In this document: positions 44,593 to 52,976 of the stretch, piece by piece
Numbering within the stretch: the first letter of the stretch is position 1
How the letters are laid out: each line of letters starts with the position of its first letter
Virus record (IMG/VR): IMGVR_UViG_3300048927_000792
Coordinates: 1 to 54,233 of that record
DNA length: 54,233 bases
Origin: a virus
Reading direction: 5' to 3' (one strand)
The notes under the pieces: model-generated
What the model was told of the DNA's origin: nothing
Seen by the model: the letters and a program-made list of their open reading frames with translations, nothing else
Databases searched by the model: none
Translations under genes and position numbers: made by a program

Positions 44593-44668
44593 CGTGCCCA
44601 GAATTCGCGCGCTTTCCGTTTTCCTACACGGCGAAGCGATGTCATGCTTGCGCAGCCGAGTCGCGCCA

Positions 44669-44736
44669 AGTGTAAGAAAACTTACGCCACATGTAATTTA
44701 CCGTTGACAGCAAACTTACGCCCAGCGTAATTATAC
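44669..44736 (+). promoter_or_regulatory. OL-like operators and rightward early promoter
   Basis: ACTTACGCCACATGTAATT (44680-44698) and ACTTACGCCCAGCGTAATT (44714-44732) repeat the OR palindrome; a half-site gtgtaag lies at 44670-44676. TTGACA (44704-44709), 18 bp, TAATTA (44728-44733) forms the early promoter, with the second operator between its hexamers. Repressed by CI and Cro, it drives the recombination operon. Confidence 0.82.
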
Positions 44737-44798
44737 CCCCATCAGCCCAGCAGTGAGCCGCAAGCGCAGACCTGCCGGGATCCCCGATGGAGATCGCC

Positions 44799-45233
44799 AT
44801 GCGCATCTTTACCCGTTTCATTGCAGAGGACCGCTTCCACGACGCGCACATTGCCGCGCTCGATGCGGCCTGCGAAGTTCCCGGCGGATATGACCGCCAG
44901 TTCCTGACTGCCCTCCGTGGGATTGCTCAGGGCCGTCTGCTCCACAACGAGGCAAACCCGGTTCCGACCGATGGCCCGGAATGGGCCGTCACCGCTCGCC
45001 GCGACAACCGCGACCGCGACAACCGCCGCCTTCGCGAAATCGCTGGCCTTGCCACCATCCTGCTCGAAGGCGTCCCCAGCGAGTTCGAAGAGGCTTCGAT
45101 CGAGCTGGAGCACTGGCTCGCGGAAGACCCCAGCAACATTGAGGCCGCCGCCTACCATGCGGTGAGGTCGTCAGCTCTCCTCCGGAACGTCGCCACCGGC
45201 CTGATCGCTGGCATGGACGAGGGGTGCGCCTGA
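44799..45233 (+). CDS. first protein of the rightward early operon
   Basis: 144 residues from the ATG at 44799, preferred to 44787 because GGAG lies 6 nt upstream. Helical, with NRDRDNRRLREIAGLATILLEG and FEEASIELEHWLAED. No known family. First early gene in many lambdoid phages is a host-takeover protein or antiterminator; nothing in the sequence proves either. Confidence 0.65.
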   Translation: MRIFTRFIAEDRFHDAHIAALDAACEVPGGYDRQFLTALRGIAQGRLLHNEANPVPTDGPEWAVTARRDNRDRDNRRLREIAGLATILLEGVPSEFEEASIELEHWLAEDPSNIEAAAYHAVRSSALLRNVATGLIAGMDEGCA

Positions 45234-45460
45234 TGCGCTGGTTCATCATCCCCGCGCTCGCGATCGCCGCTGGCATTGCCGGTATCAACCTCTGGATCGA
45301 GCACCTCGCCACCACGCAGCCGGACGCGCTCCGTTTCGCTGACGGGTTCTGGTTCACCGTGTGGGCCGTTCTCGGCGGCATGGCTTGGGCACCGTGCGCT
45401 GCCTACGCCGCCTATCGCCTCCTGCGCACCTTCGCCCGTCACACCGGGGAGGGCCAGTGA
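45233..45460 (+). CDS. small two-helix membrane protein
   Basis: 75 residues with helices at about 2-22 and 42-66 and a basic C-terminus. ATG at 45233 overlaps the previous stop (TGATG). Function unknown. Confidence 0.7.
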   Translation: MRWFIIPALAIAAGIAGINLWIEHLATTQPDALRFADGFWFTVWAVLGGMAWAPCAAYAAYRLLRTFARHTGEGQ

Positions 45461-45555
45461 TGTCCATCCGCCGTGAACTGACGCTGATCGTCGTCGCACT
45501 CTCTACCGCTTCCGGCCTCGGCGCGCTCTGGGCGCAGCTGACAGCCTGGCACTGA
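45460..45555 (+). CDS. 31-residue membrane peptide
   Basis: MSIRRELTLIVVALSTASGL then GALWAQLTAWH: one hydrophobic helix after a basic start. ATG at 45460 overlaps the preceding TGA with GGGAGGG upstream, so translation is plausible. Function unknown. Confidence 0.55.
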   Translation: MSIRRELTLIVVALSTASGLGALWAQLTAWH

Positions 45556-45571
45556 CCTCAAGGACACGCAC

Positions 45572-46693
45572 ATGAACGCACAGACCAAGATTGAGGGCGG
45601 AACCGATATCGTCTCGCTCGTCAACGCCACGCCCGTCCTTGTGCTGACGGACAAGGCCAAGTTCAGCGAATTTTACGACGCCATGAAGGCGGAAACCGAT
45701 GCGCTGGACGCCGACGTTTCGACCAAGAAGGGTCGCGATGCCATTGCCTCGATGGCCTACAAGGTCGCTCGCACCAAGACCGCCATCGACGACGCGGGCA
45801 AGAAGCTGAACGAGGATGCGCGCGCCAAGATCAGCGCCGTCGATGAAGCGCGCCGGGCGATCCGCCAGCAGCTCGATACACTCAAGGATCAGGTTCGCGC
45901 CCCGCTGACCGCATGGGAAGAGGCCGAGAAAGCCCGGCAGGAGATGGCTGGCGAAGAGATCGCCGGAATCCTCGCCGCCCAGCGCGTCGATGTGGAGGAC
46001 ACCTCTGCCACGATCCAGGCGCGCATCGATGGATTGAACGCCCTCAAGCTTGATGCCGACGTGCACGGCGAGGGGATCGAGACCGCAAAGCAGGTCCGTG
46101 GGACGGCGATCGACCTTCTGGCTGCTGCTCTGGTTCGCGTTCAGCGCGCCGAGGAAGAGCGGGCGGAGCTTGACCGTCTCAGGGCTGCGGAGGCCGAGCG
46201 CGCCGAGCGAGAGGCCGCCGAAAGGGCGGAGCGCGAGCGCGCCGAGGCCCAGCGCCAAGCGGCGGAGCGGGCTGCACAGGAAGCCGCTGAACGAGAACAG
46301 GCCGAGAAGGAGCGCGTCGCCCGCGCTGAGCGAGAGGCCGAGGAACGCGCTAAGGCCCAAGCTGAAGCTGCTGCCCGTGCCGAGCGTGAAGCCGCGGACC
46401 GTGCCCACGCCGACGCATTGGCAGCGGAACGCCGCCGCGCCGAGGCCGCCGAGCGCGCCGCTCAGGAAGAGCGCGACCGTATAGCCCGTGAGGAAGCTGC
46501 CCGCCGGGCCGAAGAACACCGCGTCGCCGCAGAGCGTGCCGCGCGTGAGGCCGACCGCGAGCACCGCTCGAAGATCATGAGCGCCGTGAAGGAAGCGATC
46601 ATGCAGGCCGGACAGGTCGATGAGGCTGCCGCCAAGGCCATCGTTCTCGCTCTCGTCGGCGGGAAAGTCCCCCACACCTCCGTGCAGTTCTGA
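45572..46693 (+). CDS. DUF1351-like recombination-operon coiled-coil protein
   Basis: 373 residues. The N-terminal 190 (DKAKFSEFYDAMKAETDALDADVSTKKGRDAIASMAYKVARTKTAIDDAGKKL) match a domain common beside phage annealing proteins. Residues 195-325 are an extremely charged Ala/Glu/Arg coiled coil, then a folded C-terminus (KIMSAVKEAIMQAGQVDEAAAKAIVLAL). Probably assists ERF-mediated recombination; mechanism unknown. Confidence 0.75.
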   Translation: MNAQTKIEGGTDIVSLVNATPVLVLTDKAKFSEFYDAMKAETDALDADVSTKKGRDAIASMAYKVARTKTAIDDAGKKLNEDARAKISAVDEARRAIRQQLDTLKDQVRAPLTAWEEAEKARQEMAGEEIAGILAAQRVDVEDTSATIQARIDGLNALKLDADVHGEGIETAKQVRGTAIDLLAAALVRVQRAEEERAELDRLRAAEAERAEREAAERAERERAEAQRQAAERAAQEAAEREQAEKERVARAEREAEERAKAQAEAAARAEREAADRAHADALAAERRRAEAAERAAQEERDRIAREEAARRAEEHRVAAERAAREADREHRSKIMSAVKEAIMQAGQVDEAAAKAIVLALVGGKVPHTSVQF

Positions 46694-46718
46694 CTGCCAG
46701 ACCGAAGGAACAAGCACC

Positions 46719-47486
46719 ATGAACGCAGTTGCCACCAAGATCGAAGAGGGAGCCGCTATCGCCGACTTCGGCGCCAGCCTCCTCGACGTGATCTCCCGCG
46801 CCGCTCGGGACCCGGCGGTCGACATCGACAAGATGGAACGGCTGATCGCGATGCAGGAGCGCATCCAGGCGCGCGACGCCGAGCTGTCCTTCAACCGTGC
46901 GATGGTTTCGGCGCAGGCGGAAATGCGCCCGATCGCGGCCAACGCCTCGAACCCCCAGACCAAGAGCCGGTACGCGACTTATGACAAGCTCGACCGGGTT
47001 CTGCGCCCGATCTACACGCTGCACGGCTTCTCGCTGAGCTTCGACGAGGGCGAAAGCCCGAAGCCGGATCACGTCCGTGTCGTCTGCTACGTCTCCCACT
47101 CGGACGGACACACCCGCACCTATCACCGCGACATGCCTGCCGACGGCAAGGGCGCGAAGGGTGGCGACGTGATGACCAAGACCCACGCCGCCGGTGCCGC
47201 TGGTTCCTACGGCGCTCGCTACCTGCTCAAGGGCATCTTCAACGTCTCGGTCGGCGAAGAGGACGACGATGGCAACGGCGCGTCCGGCTATCGCGGTCCG
47301 GTCGTCGTCAATGACGCTCAGTGGTCGGAGCTTATCACGCTCATCGAGAAGAGTGGAACCGACACCGGGCGATTCTGCGCGGCCTACAACATCCCCAGCG
47401 TCCGCGAACTCCCGGCGGCAGCATTCCCGCGCGCCCGAAAGCAACTGAACACGAAGCTCCAGAATGCGGAGGCCTCCAATGGTTGA
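46719..47486 (+). CDS. erf: ERF-family single-strand annealing protein
   Basis: 255 residues from the ATG at 46719, GAAGGA upstream. SFNRAMVSAQAEMRPIAANASNPQTKSRYATYDKLDRVLRPIYTLHGFSLSFDEG and THAAGAAGSYGARYLLKGIFNVS are signature blocks of ERF proteins. Anneals complementary single strands during phage recombination and circularisation. Followed by its exonuclease partner. Confidence 0.92.
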   Translation: MNAVATKIEEGAAIADFGASLLDVISRAARDPAVDIDKMERLIAMQERIQARDAELSFNRAMVSAQAEMRPIAANASNPQTKSRYATYDKLDRVLRPIYTLHGFSLSFDEGESPKPDHVRVVCYVSHSDGHTRTYHRDMPADGKGAKGGDVMTKTHAAGAAGSYGARYLLKGIFNVSVGEEDDDGNGASGYRGPVVVNDAQWSELITLIEKSGTDTGRFCAAYNIPSVRELPAAAFPRARKQLNTKLQNAEASNG

Positions 47487-48108
47487 GCAGCGCACCGACG
47501 AATGGTTCCAGCAGCGCGCGGGGAAGGTGACCGCCTCCCGCATCGGCGACCTGATGGCCAAGACGAAGACCGGCTTCGGTGCATCGCGCGCCAACTACAT
47601 GGCCGAGCTGATCGCCGAGCGCCTGACCGGCGTGCCAAAGCAGGGCTTCACCAATGCCGCGATCCAGCATGGCGTTGATACCGAGCCACAGGCCCGCGCC
47701 ATGTACGAGATGGAGACGGGACGCAGTGTCGTCGAGACCGGCTTCCATGAGCACCCGGTGATCGCCGGGACCGGCGCGTCCCCCGACGGGCTGGTGGGCG
47801 AAGACGGCTTGGTCGAGATCAAGTGCCCGAACACTTCGACCCACATCGAGACCCTTCGCGGTGGCTCGATCGATCGCAAGTACCTGCTCCAGATGCACTG
47901 GCAGATGCTCTGCACCGGACGCGAGTGGTGCGACTTCGTCAGCTTCGATCCACGCATGCCGCCGGAAATGCAGCTGTTCGTCCAGCGAGTGCCCAAGGAC
48001 GTCGAGCTGGCCGAAGACATCACGGCCGCCGTGACCGTCTTCCTCGCCGAACTCAACACCATCGTGGCTGATCTTGAGGCCCGCTACATGATGAAGGACG
48101 CGGCTTAA
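47479..48108 (+). CDS. YqaJ/lambda Exo-type exonuclease
   Basis: 209 residues from the ATG at 47479. RTDEWFQQRAGKVTASRIGDLM starts a YqaJ fold; GASPDGLVGEDGLVEIKCP holds the PD-(D/E)xK catalytic Asp, Glu and Lys; QMHWQMLCTGREWCDFVSFDPRMP follows. Degrades 5' ends to expose single strands for ERF. Confidence 0.92.
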   Translation: MVEQRTDEWFQQRAGKVTASRIGDLMAKTKTGFGASRANYMAELIAERLTGVPKQGFTNAAIQHGVDTEPQARAMYEMETGRSVVETGFHEHPVIAGTGASPDGLVGEDGLVEIKCPNTSTHIETLRGGSIDRKYLLQMHWQMLCTGREWCDFVSFDPRMPPEMQLFVQRVPKDVELAEDITAAVTVFLAELNTIVADLEARYMMKDAA

Positions 48109-48599
48109 TGTCATCGCTCAATTCGTGCCAGTTCATTGGCAACCTCGGCGCAGACGTCGAAGTCCGCTCGTTCCAGAATGGCGGCCGTGTCGCGAACCTT
48201 CGCATCGCTTGCACGGAAAAGTGGAAGGATCGCGAAGGAAATCGCAAAGAAAAGACCGAGTGGGTCAGCGTCGCCATTTTCAACGACGGGCTCGTAGGAA
48301 TCGCTGAGCGCTACTTGCGCAAAGGCAGCAAGGTCTACGTTTCCGGCAAGATGTCCACCCGCAAGTACCAGGCGCAGGACGGCAGCGATCGCTACACCAC
48401 CGAGATTGTCCTGAATGGGTTCGATGCGAAGCTGATCCTGCTCGACGGCGCTCAGTCCGGGGGCGGCTCGCGCGGCGATGGCGTCCGGCAGCCGGGCGAC
48501 CGCGAACTCTACAACTCCGGCCGAGGTGGTTGGCAGGACGGCGCCGGATCGACCGGCGGCGGCTTCGGCGACGATCTCGACGACGATCTGCCGTTCTAA
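48108..48599 (+). CDS. ssb: single-stranded DNA-binding protein
   Basis: 163 residues: OB-fold (NSCQFIGNLGADVEVRSFQNGGRVANLRIACTEKWKD), TEWVSVAIFN, RKGSKVYVSGKMSTRKYQ, a Gly-rich linker, and the acidic tail DDDLPF that recruits host replication and repair proteins. Start overlaps the exonuclease stop by one base. Confidence 0.95.
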   Translation: MSSLNSCQFIGNLGADVEVRSFQNGGRVANLRIACTEKWKDREGNRKEKTEWVSVAIFNDGLVGIAERYLRKGSKVYVSGKMSTRKYQAQDGSDRYTTEIVLNGFDAKLILLDGAQSGGGSRGDGVRQPGDRELYNSGRGGWQDGAGSTGGGFGDDLDDDLPF

Positions 48600-48610
48600 G
48601 GGGAGCTGTC

Positions 48611-48946
48611 ATGAAGATCGACACCCGCCCACGCCGCCGCAATGCAGCCCGCCCGGCATGGAAGGTGGCCACGGCCTACCACCAGTGGCTCCGTGGTCGG
48701 CAGTGCGCAATGGCCTCGCGGGGTGATTGCAGCGGCAAGATGGAAGCCGCCCACACCCCGGACCCGGCGTCGAAGGGTATGGGCACAAAGGCGGCGGATC
48801 ATAACGCTATCCCGCTCTGCCATGGCCACCATTCCCAGCATACGGCGCAAGGATGGTCTGCCATCGGTCTCACCCGGGAGACCGCAATGCAGATGGCCGC
48901 AGCTTACTGGAATGCCTGGAAGGGCGACAAGGGAGAGTTGGCATGA
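48611..48946 (+). CDS. HNH-like nuclease (DUF968/NinG-like)
   Basis: 111 residues from the ATG at 48611. Basic N-terminus, WLRGRQCAM...CSGKMEAAHTPDPASKGMGTKAADHNAIPLCHGHHSQHT has the His/Asp/His pattern of HNH-type recombination nucleases found near NinB. Likely acts in phage recombination. Confidence 0.78.
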   Translation: MKIDTRPRRRNAARPAWKVATAYHQWLRGRQCAMASRGDCSGKMEAAHTPDPASKGMGTKAADHNAIPLCHGHHSQHTAQGWSAIGLTRETAMQMAAAYWNAWKGDKGELA

Positions 48947-49359
48947 ACAGCGAAAAGCGCACCGTCTTTCTCGTCGGTGACACCCAGAAGCAATTTGCGA
49001 AGAACCTGATTGACCGCGCGCCATCCAACTTCGTGATGCGGCTTGGTGAGGCCACGCGCAGCGATGCGCAGAACCGCCTTATGTGGCCGCTCATCGCGGA
49101 TACGCAGGCCCAGGTTGCCGAGTTCGCCACGTTCAGCGCGGAGGATATGAAGCTGCGCTTCATGAACGCGTTGGGTGTCGAACTGCGGTTCCTGCCGGCG
49201 CTGGAAGGTGCGGGAATGTTCCCGGTCGGCATGCGCTCGTCGAAGCTGACAAAGTCGCAATTCACGGCCCTGATCGAACTCATTTTTGCCAATGGCGCGC
49301 GGCACGGCGTCGAGTGGTCACACCGATCGCTCCGCAGCATGGAGGATTTGGCGGCATGA
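48943..49359 (+). CDS. ninB: NinB recombination mediator
   Basis: 138 residues from the ATG at 48943. LIDRAPSNFVMRLGEATRSDAQNRLMWPLIADTQAQV, KLRFMNALGVELRFLPALEGAGMFPVGMRSSKLTKSQFTALIELI match NinB (lambda Orf), which loads recombinases on SSB-coated DNA. The C-terminal ANGARHGVEWSHRS resembles the end of the HNH protein encoded next, a sign of local duplication. Confidence 0.88.
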   Translation: MNSEKRTVFLVGDTQKQFAKNLIDRAPSNFVMRLGEATRSDAQNRLMWPLIADTQAQVAEFATFSAEDMKLRFMNALGVELRFLPALEGAGMFPVGMRSSKLTKSQFTALIELIFANGARHGVEWSHRSLRSMEDLAA

Positions 49360-49871
49360 CACGACTTCGCCACGGCATGAAACGCACAAAAATCTACGGC
49401 GTCTGGTCAAGCATGAAGTCTCGCTGTCTGAACCCCAATGTTCAGGCGTATGCTGACTATGGCGCGCGGGGCATCACGGTCTGTGAGCGCTGGATGATCT
49501 TCGACAACTTCTACGCTGATATGGGCCTTCCGCCCCGCGGCATGACCCTTGAGCGCGTCAACAACGACGAGGGCTACAATCCTGGGAATTGCAAATGGGC
49601 GCCGCGCATCGATCAAGCCCGCAACCAGCGCAGCAACCGCCTCCTGACCATCGACGGGCAAACCCTGACGATGACCGAGTGGGGCGAACGCTCTGGGATC
49701 AAGCCCACGACGATCTGGAACCGCCTGAAGCTTGGCTGGCCTCCGGAAGACGCGGTCAAAGTTCCCACCACCCACAAGCGCAAGGGCATCCCCCGGGGCC
49801 AGCGCATCTACGCCTTCGGCGCCGAGCACGGTGTCGAATGGAGCGAACCCGCTGAAAGGCACGCCGCATGA
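49356..49871 (+). CDS. homing endonuclease-like protein with a NinB-like tail
   Basis: 171 residues from the ATG at 49356 (ATGA overlap). MKSRCLNPNVQAYADYGARGITVCERWMIFDNFYADMGLPPRGMTLERVNNDEGYNPGNCKWA is a family of free-standing phage HNH-type homing endonucleases; a HTH-like TMTEWGERSGIKPTTIWNRL follows. The last 20 residues (YAFGAEHGVEWSEPAERH) align with the NinB C-terminus, so the element probably entered near the 3' end of ninB and now ends in the displaced tail. Confidence 0.8.
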   Translation: MTRLRHGMKRTKIYGVWSSMKSRCLNPNVQAYADYGARGITVCERWMIFDNFYADMGLPPRGMTLERVNNDEGYNPGNCKWAPRIDQARNQRSNRLLTIDGQTLTMTEWGERSGIKPTTIWNRLKLGWPPEDAVKVPTTHKRKGIPRGQRIYAFGAEHGVEWSEPAERHAA

Positions 49872-50134
49872 CCTCCCCCACCTCAGATATCGCTGCGGGC
49901 ATGCTTGAAGCTGGCTGGCTTCCTATTGCCGACGCGCCGAAGGATCAGCGCATCCGGGTAGCCCATCTGCTCGACCCCAGCTCGAAGAACATCGACACCA
50001 TCATGCCTGTTTATGGCGAGTGGGATGGCGATAGCTGGGCCTGCAACGCTGGTTTCGTATGCGTCGATGGCATGTTCAGGTTCGCTCCGACGCATTACCT
50101 CCCCGCCTCCCCCTCGCAGATCGGGGAGGGGTGA
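49868..50134 (+). CDS. DUF551-like phage protein
   Basis: 88 residues. GWLPIADAPKDQRIRVAHLLD and FAPTHYLP match the DUF551 pattern (W-x-P-I...APKD...PTHW). ATGA overlap with the previous stop. Widespread small phage protein of unknown role. Confidence 0.75.
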   Translation: MTSPTSDIAAGMLEAGWLPIADAPKDQRIRVAHLLDPSSKNIDTIMPVYGEWDGDSWACNAGFVCVDGMFRFAPTHYLPASPSQIGEG

Positions 50135-50407
50135 ATGGCTGAGCAATGGGCATATGACCGCGTTCGCCAGCTGGTAGACGCGCAGACCAAGCCGGGTTGG
50201 CACGATAATCACACCCCGTCGGGCGTTGCCAATGCCTTCGCCCGCTACATCGCTGAGCACGAGGATGAGCCGGAAGACCCGCTGCTCGATGAAGTTCAGA
50301 ACCTCGCCGACGAATTGCGGATCAATCTCTCGGCCATGCCTTGGGCGGAGAAGGCACTTCTCGCCGCCCTCCGCCGCGGCATCGAAATCGGAAAGGCACA
50401 GGCATGA
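50135..50407 (+). CDS. hypothetical helical phage protein
   Basis: 90 residues: WAYDRVRQLVDAQTKPGWHDNH, ANAFARYIAEHEDEPEDPLLDEVQNLADEL. ATG directly follows the previous TGA; GGGGAGGGG upstream. Function unknown. Confidence 0.7.
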   Translation: MAEQWAYDRVRQLVDAQTKPGWHDNHTPSGVANAFARYIAEHEDEPEDPLLDEVQNLADELRINLSAMPWAEKALLAALRRGIEIGKAQA

Positions 50408-50649
50408 GCGATACTGTTCAAGGCTTCCGCGATCTCAAGGATTTGAGGCAGGCCGAGCGCAGGGCTTTCGGCCTTCCATGCCCAGAGTGCCAGCGCCGCC
50501 TGCCTCGCGCCCACCCCAAGATTTTGCAGCCGGGGCAGCAGTGCCGAGCACACAAGCCCTACTACCGCGACACTCGCCCTGAACCCTCGGCCGCCGAATG
50601 GAACGAGCGGATGAACGGATCGGGCTGGACAACGGGAGAACGCCCATGA
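50404..50649 (+). CDS. small zinc-binding-like phage protein
   Basis: 81 residues. FGLPCPECQRRLPRAHPKILQPGQQCRAH has a CxxC and CxxH pair consistent with a zinc site. ATGA overlaps on both sides. Function unknown. Confidence 0.68.
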   Translation: MSDTVQGFRDLKDLRQAERRAFGLPCPECQRRLPRAHPKILQPGQQCRAHKPYYRDTRPEPSAAEWNERMNGSGWTTGERP

Positions 50650-51110
50650 CCGACACCCGCACTGAGCATACGCCGGGGCCTTGGGGCTGGTTTGGCAACG
50701 CCAACAGCAACAGCCTCTATCTCGCCACCAAGCATAGCGGCCGCCGCTACGTCATGGGCTTCAAGCGTTGGGGCTTCTCGGGCGGGCAGCCCGAGTTTCA
50801 GCCTGCCGGTCGCGGCATGGTCGACGCCAGCGAGCTTCTGCAGTTCGAGGTCGGCGATCGCGATGTTGTCGGCGTCGAGGCCGCGCGCAAGAACACCAGT
50901 GTCTATCGCATGGACGTTCGCGGAATCGACTGCGCCGACGCCCGCCTGATCGCCGCTTCTCCCTGCCTGCTGGCTGCATTGGAAGCGGCCCGTGCCGCCC
51001 TCCACCAGCATTACGTCGACTGGGATGGTGAGCCTGATGACGCGGTTCCGCTGCAAGAAGCGCGCGCCGCCTGTGATGCCGCCATCGCCAAAGCCCGAGG
51101 TGTCGCATGA
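50646..51110 (+). CDS. Ea22-like accessory phage protein
   Basis: 154 residues. HTPGPWGWFGNANSNSLYLATK at the start and ARLIAASPCLLAALEAARAAL near the end are hallmarks of Ea22-type accessory proteins. ATGA overlap with neighbours. Function unknown. Confidence 0.75.
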   Translation: MTDTRTEHTPGPWGWFGNANSNSLYLATKHSGRRYVMGFKRWGFSGGQPEFQPAGRGMVDASELLQFEVGDRDVVGVEAARKNTSVYRMDVRGIDCADARLIAASPCLLAALEAARAALHQHYVDWDGEPDDAVPLQEARAACDAAIAKARGVA

Positions 51111-51361
51111 AGACCTTCACCGTAGAGGTGACCCAGGTAGTGCAGGCAAAGGCCGTGCTCGAACGCGCTCTGGTCGGGTCACCGAAATACCTGCGCGCCC
51201 GCGTCAACACGGCCATTAGCATGCTCGGTGCATACCAGGCCCCCGACGACCTCGCCGCGGCCGCCCAGCTTGAGCACTCCGGCCTCATCTCCCGCGAGAA
51301 GTACAATCACATCGTAGAGAACATCAGGGCTCGGGAACGCATGAGGGAGGCTATGGCGTGA
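51107..51361 (+). CDS. hypothetical phage protein
   Basis: 84 residues: beta start KTFTVEVTQVVQAKAVLERALVGSP then helices and the acidic/basic end VENIRARERMREAM. Overlaps both neighbours. Not recognised. Confidence 0.65.
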   Translation: MKTFTVEVTQVVQAKAVLERALVGSPKYLRARVNTAISMLGAYQAPDDLAAAAQLEHSGLISREKYNHIVENIRARERMREAMA

Positions 51362-51744
51362 TGCAGCTTGACTTGTTCGCACCGGCACCGATGCCAGCTC
51401 TGGCGATCCTCCCGAATGACCACGGCGTCTATCCCGATGACGAGGCGGAGACGTTTACCTGTCCGCGCCAGCAGGCAGGCTGGCGGGGCATGCCGCTGTG
51501 CGAGATCAAGTTGCTGCACCTCGATCGTGGCTGGTTGCAATCGACCAATGTCATGCTGGCCGACCAAGGCGGCGGCCACGGGCTTAGTGAGAAATTTGGC
51601 GGTGGTTTTCACGAGACGCGGGGTTCGGCGCTTTCGGCCGCGCTCGACGCGATAGCGCGACGCACCGCCGTTATGCCCGGATGGACCACGGTTGCGGCAC
51701 ATGACGCATGGCGCGTGCGGGAATGGATGGGAGGCATCTCATGA
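51361..51744 (+). CDS. hypothetical phage protein
   Basis: 127 residues from the ATG at 51361 (TGATG; GTG 51358 possible). Hydrophobic MQLDLFAPAPMPALAIL, one Cys pair region, and a helical end (RGSALSAALDAIARRTA). ATGA overlap with the methyltransferase suggests co-translation. Role unknown. Confidence 0.65.
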   Translation: MQLDLFAPAPMPALAILPNDHGVYPDDEAETFTCPRQQAGWRGMPLCEIKLLHLDRGWLQSTNVMLADQGGGHGLSEKFGGGFHETRGSALSAALDAIARRTAVMPGWTTVAAHDAWRVREWMGGIS

Positions 51745-52976
51745 CCCACATCGAAAAGATCGGTACGGCCACGCTCTACCTGGGTGACTGCCGGGATACT
51801 CTGGCCAGCCTGCCTGAGAACTCGGCTGACAGCATCGTCGCCGATGCACCGTACGAGCTCGATTTCATGGGACGGGCCTGGGACCGGACCGGCATTGCGT
51901 TCGAAGTGGCGATGTGGAAGGCGGCGCTGCGCGTGCTCAAGCCGGGCGGCTACCTGCTCGCGTTCAGCCATGCCCGCACCTACCACCGCATGACCTGCGC
52001 GATCGAGGATGCGGGCTTCGAGATCCGCGACCAGATCATGTGGATCTATGGCTCTGGCTTCCCCAAGTCCCGGAACCTGCAGGGCGACCGGGAGGGCTGG
52101 GGTACCGCGTTGAAGCCAGCGCATGAGCCGATCGTTATGGCGCGCAAGCCGCTGATCGGCACCGTCTCGCGCAACGTGGAATCGCACGGCACGGGCGCCA
52201 TCAATATCGCCGGCTGCCGGGTGCCGACTGACGAAGTGCTGCGCGCAGGTGCAGGGGCGATGCCGGTGAGGCATGACCCCGAGGTTCCGCGTGGCAAGCC
52301 CGGTGCTCGATACAGCGCGGAGCAGCGCGGCTCGCTGGATGAGTTCAAGCGCCTGCCTCAGAACGTCGGCACGAACCCAGCGGGGCGGTGGCCTGCTAAC
52401 GTGGTGCACGACGGAAGCGACGAGGTGGTCAGCGCCTTTCCAGTTGCACCAGGCCAGCAAGGCGACCTGAAGCAACAGGGACATGCGGTTCCGCAGGGTA
52501 ATGCCTTTGGCCAGTTTGGGCCCAAGGGCCCACACGCAGCGCGAAAGGACTCGGGCACCGCGGCCCGGTTCTTCTACTGCGCGAAGGCCAGCAAGGCCGA
52601 TAGAGACTCAGGCATGGACGCGTTCGAGCCCAAGGCTTTCGTCGCGTTCCAGACCGCCAACGGCACGAGCGGCAAGGCCAGCAGCATCAGCGAGGGCCGG
52701 GACACCCAGTACCGCAACACGCACCCAACGGTGAAGCCCACCGACCTGATGCGCTGGCTGGTCCGCTTGGTCACGCCGCCGGGCGGGGTTGTGCTCGACC
52801 CTTTCATGGGCAGCGGTTCGACTGGCCGGGCGGCCATGCTGGAAGGTTTCGAATTCATCGGCTGCGAGCTGACGGCGGAATACCTGCCGATCGCCGCCGC
52901 ACGCATCAAGGCGGCCCAGGACGAGGCCGAGCAGGCAAGTCGCCAAGGCAACCTTTTTATCGGGAGTGCAGCATGA
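51741..52976 (+). CDS. DNA methyltransferase, beta-class (N6A/N4C)
   Basis: 411 residues from the ATG at 51741. The catalytic motif comes first, ADAPYEL (34-40), where DPPY is usual; the SAM-binding motif DPFMGSGSTG (353-362) and HPTVKP (328-333) come last, an order defining beta-class enzymes. A large insert (about 140-290) is the probable target-recognition region. No cognate endonuclease is visible, so an orphan methylase that protects phage DNA or alters regulation is likely. Sits beside excisionase and integrase. Confidence 0.88.
   Translation: MTHIEKIGTATLYLGDCRDTLASLPENSADSIVADAPYELDFMGRAWDRTGIAFEVAMWKAALRVLKPGGYLLAFSHARTYHRMTCAIEDAGFEIRDQIMWIYGSGFPKSRNLQGDREGWGTALKPAHEPIVMARKPLIGTVSRNVESHGTGAINIAGCRVPTDEVLRAGAGAMPVRHDPEVPRGKPGARYSAEQRGSLDEFKRLPQNVGTNPAGRWPANVVHDGSDEVVSAFPVAPGQQGDLKQQGHAVPQGNAFGQFGPKGPHAARKDSGTAARFFYCAKASKADRDSGMDAFEPKAFVAFQTANGTSGKASSISEGRDTQYRNTHPTVKPTDLMRWLVRLVTPPGGVVLDPFMGSGSTGRAAMLEGFEFIGCELTAEYLPIAAARIKAAQDEAEQASRQGNLFIGSAA

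Noticed and set aside
45503-46963. 486-codon minus-strand frame opposite the coiled-coil gene
   Set aside because: Mirror of the Glu/Arg/Ala repeats; Leu/Gly repeats come from the complementary codons. The plus-strand gene fits operon and family.
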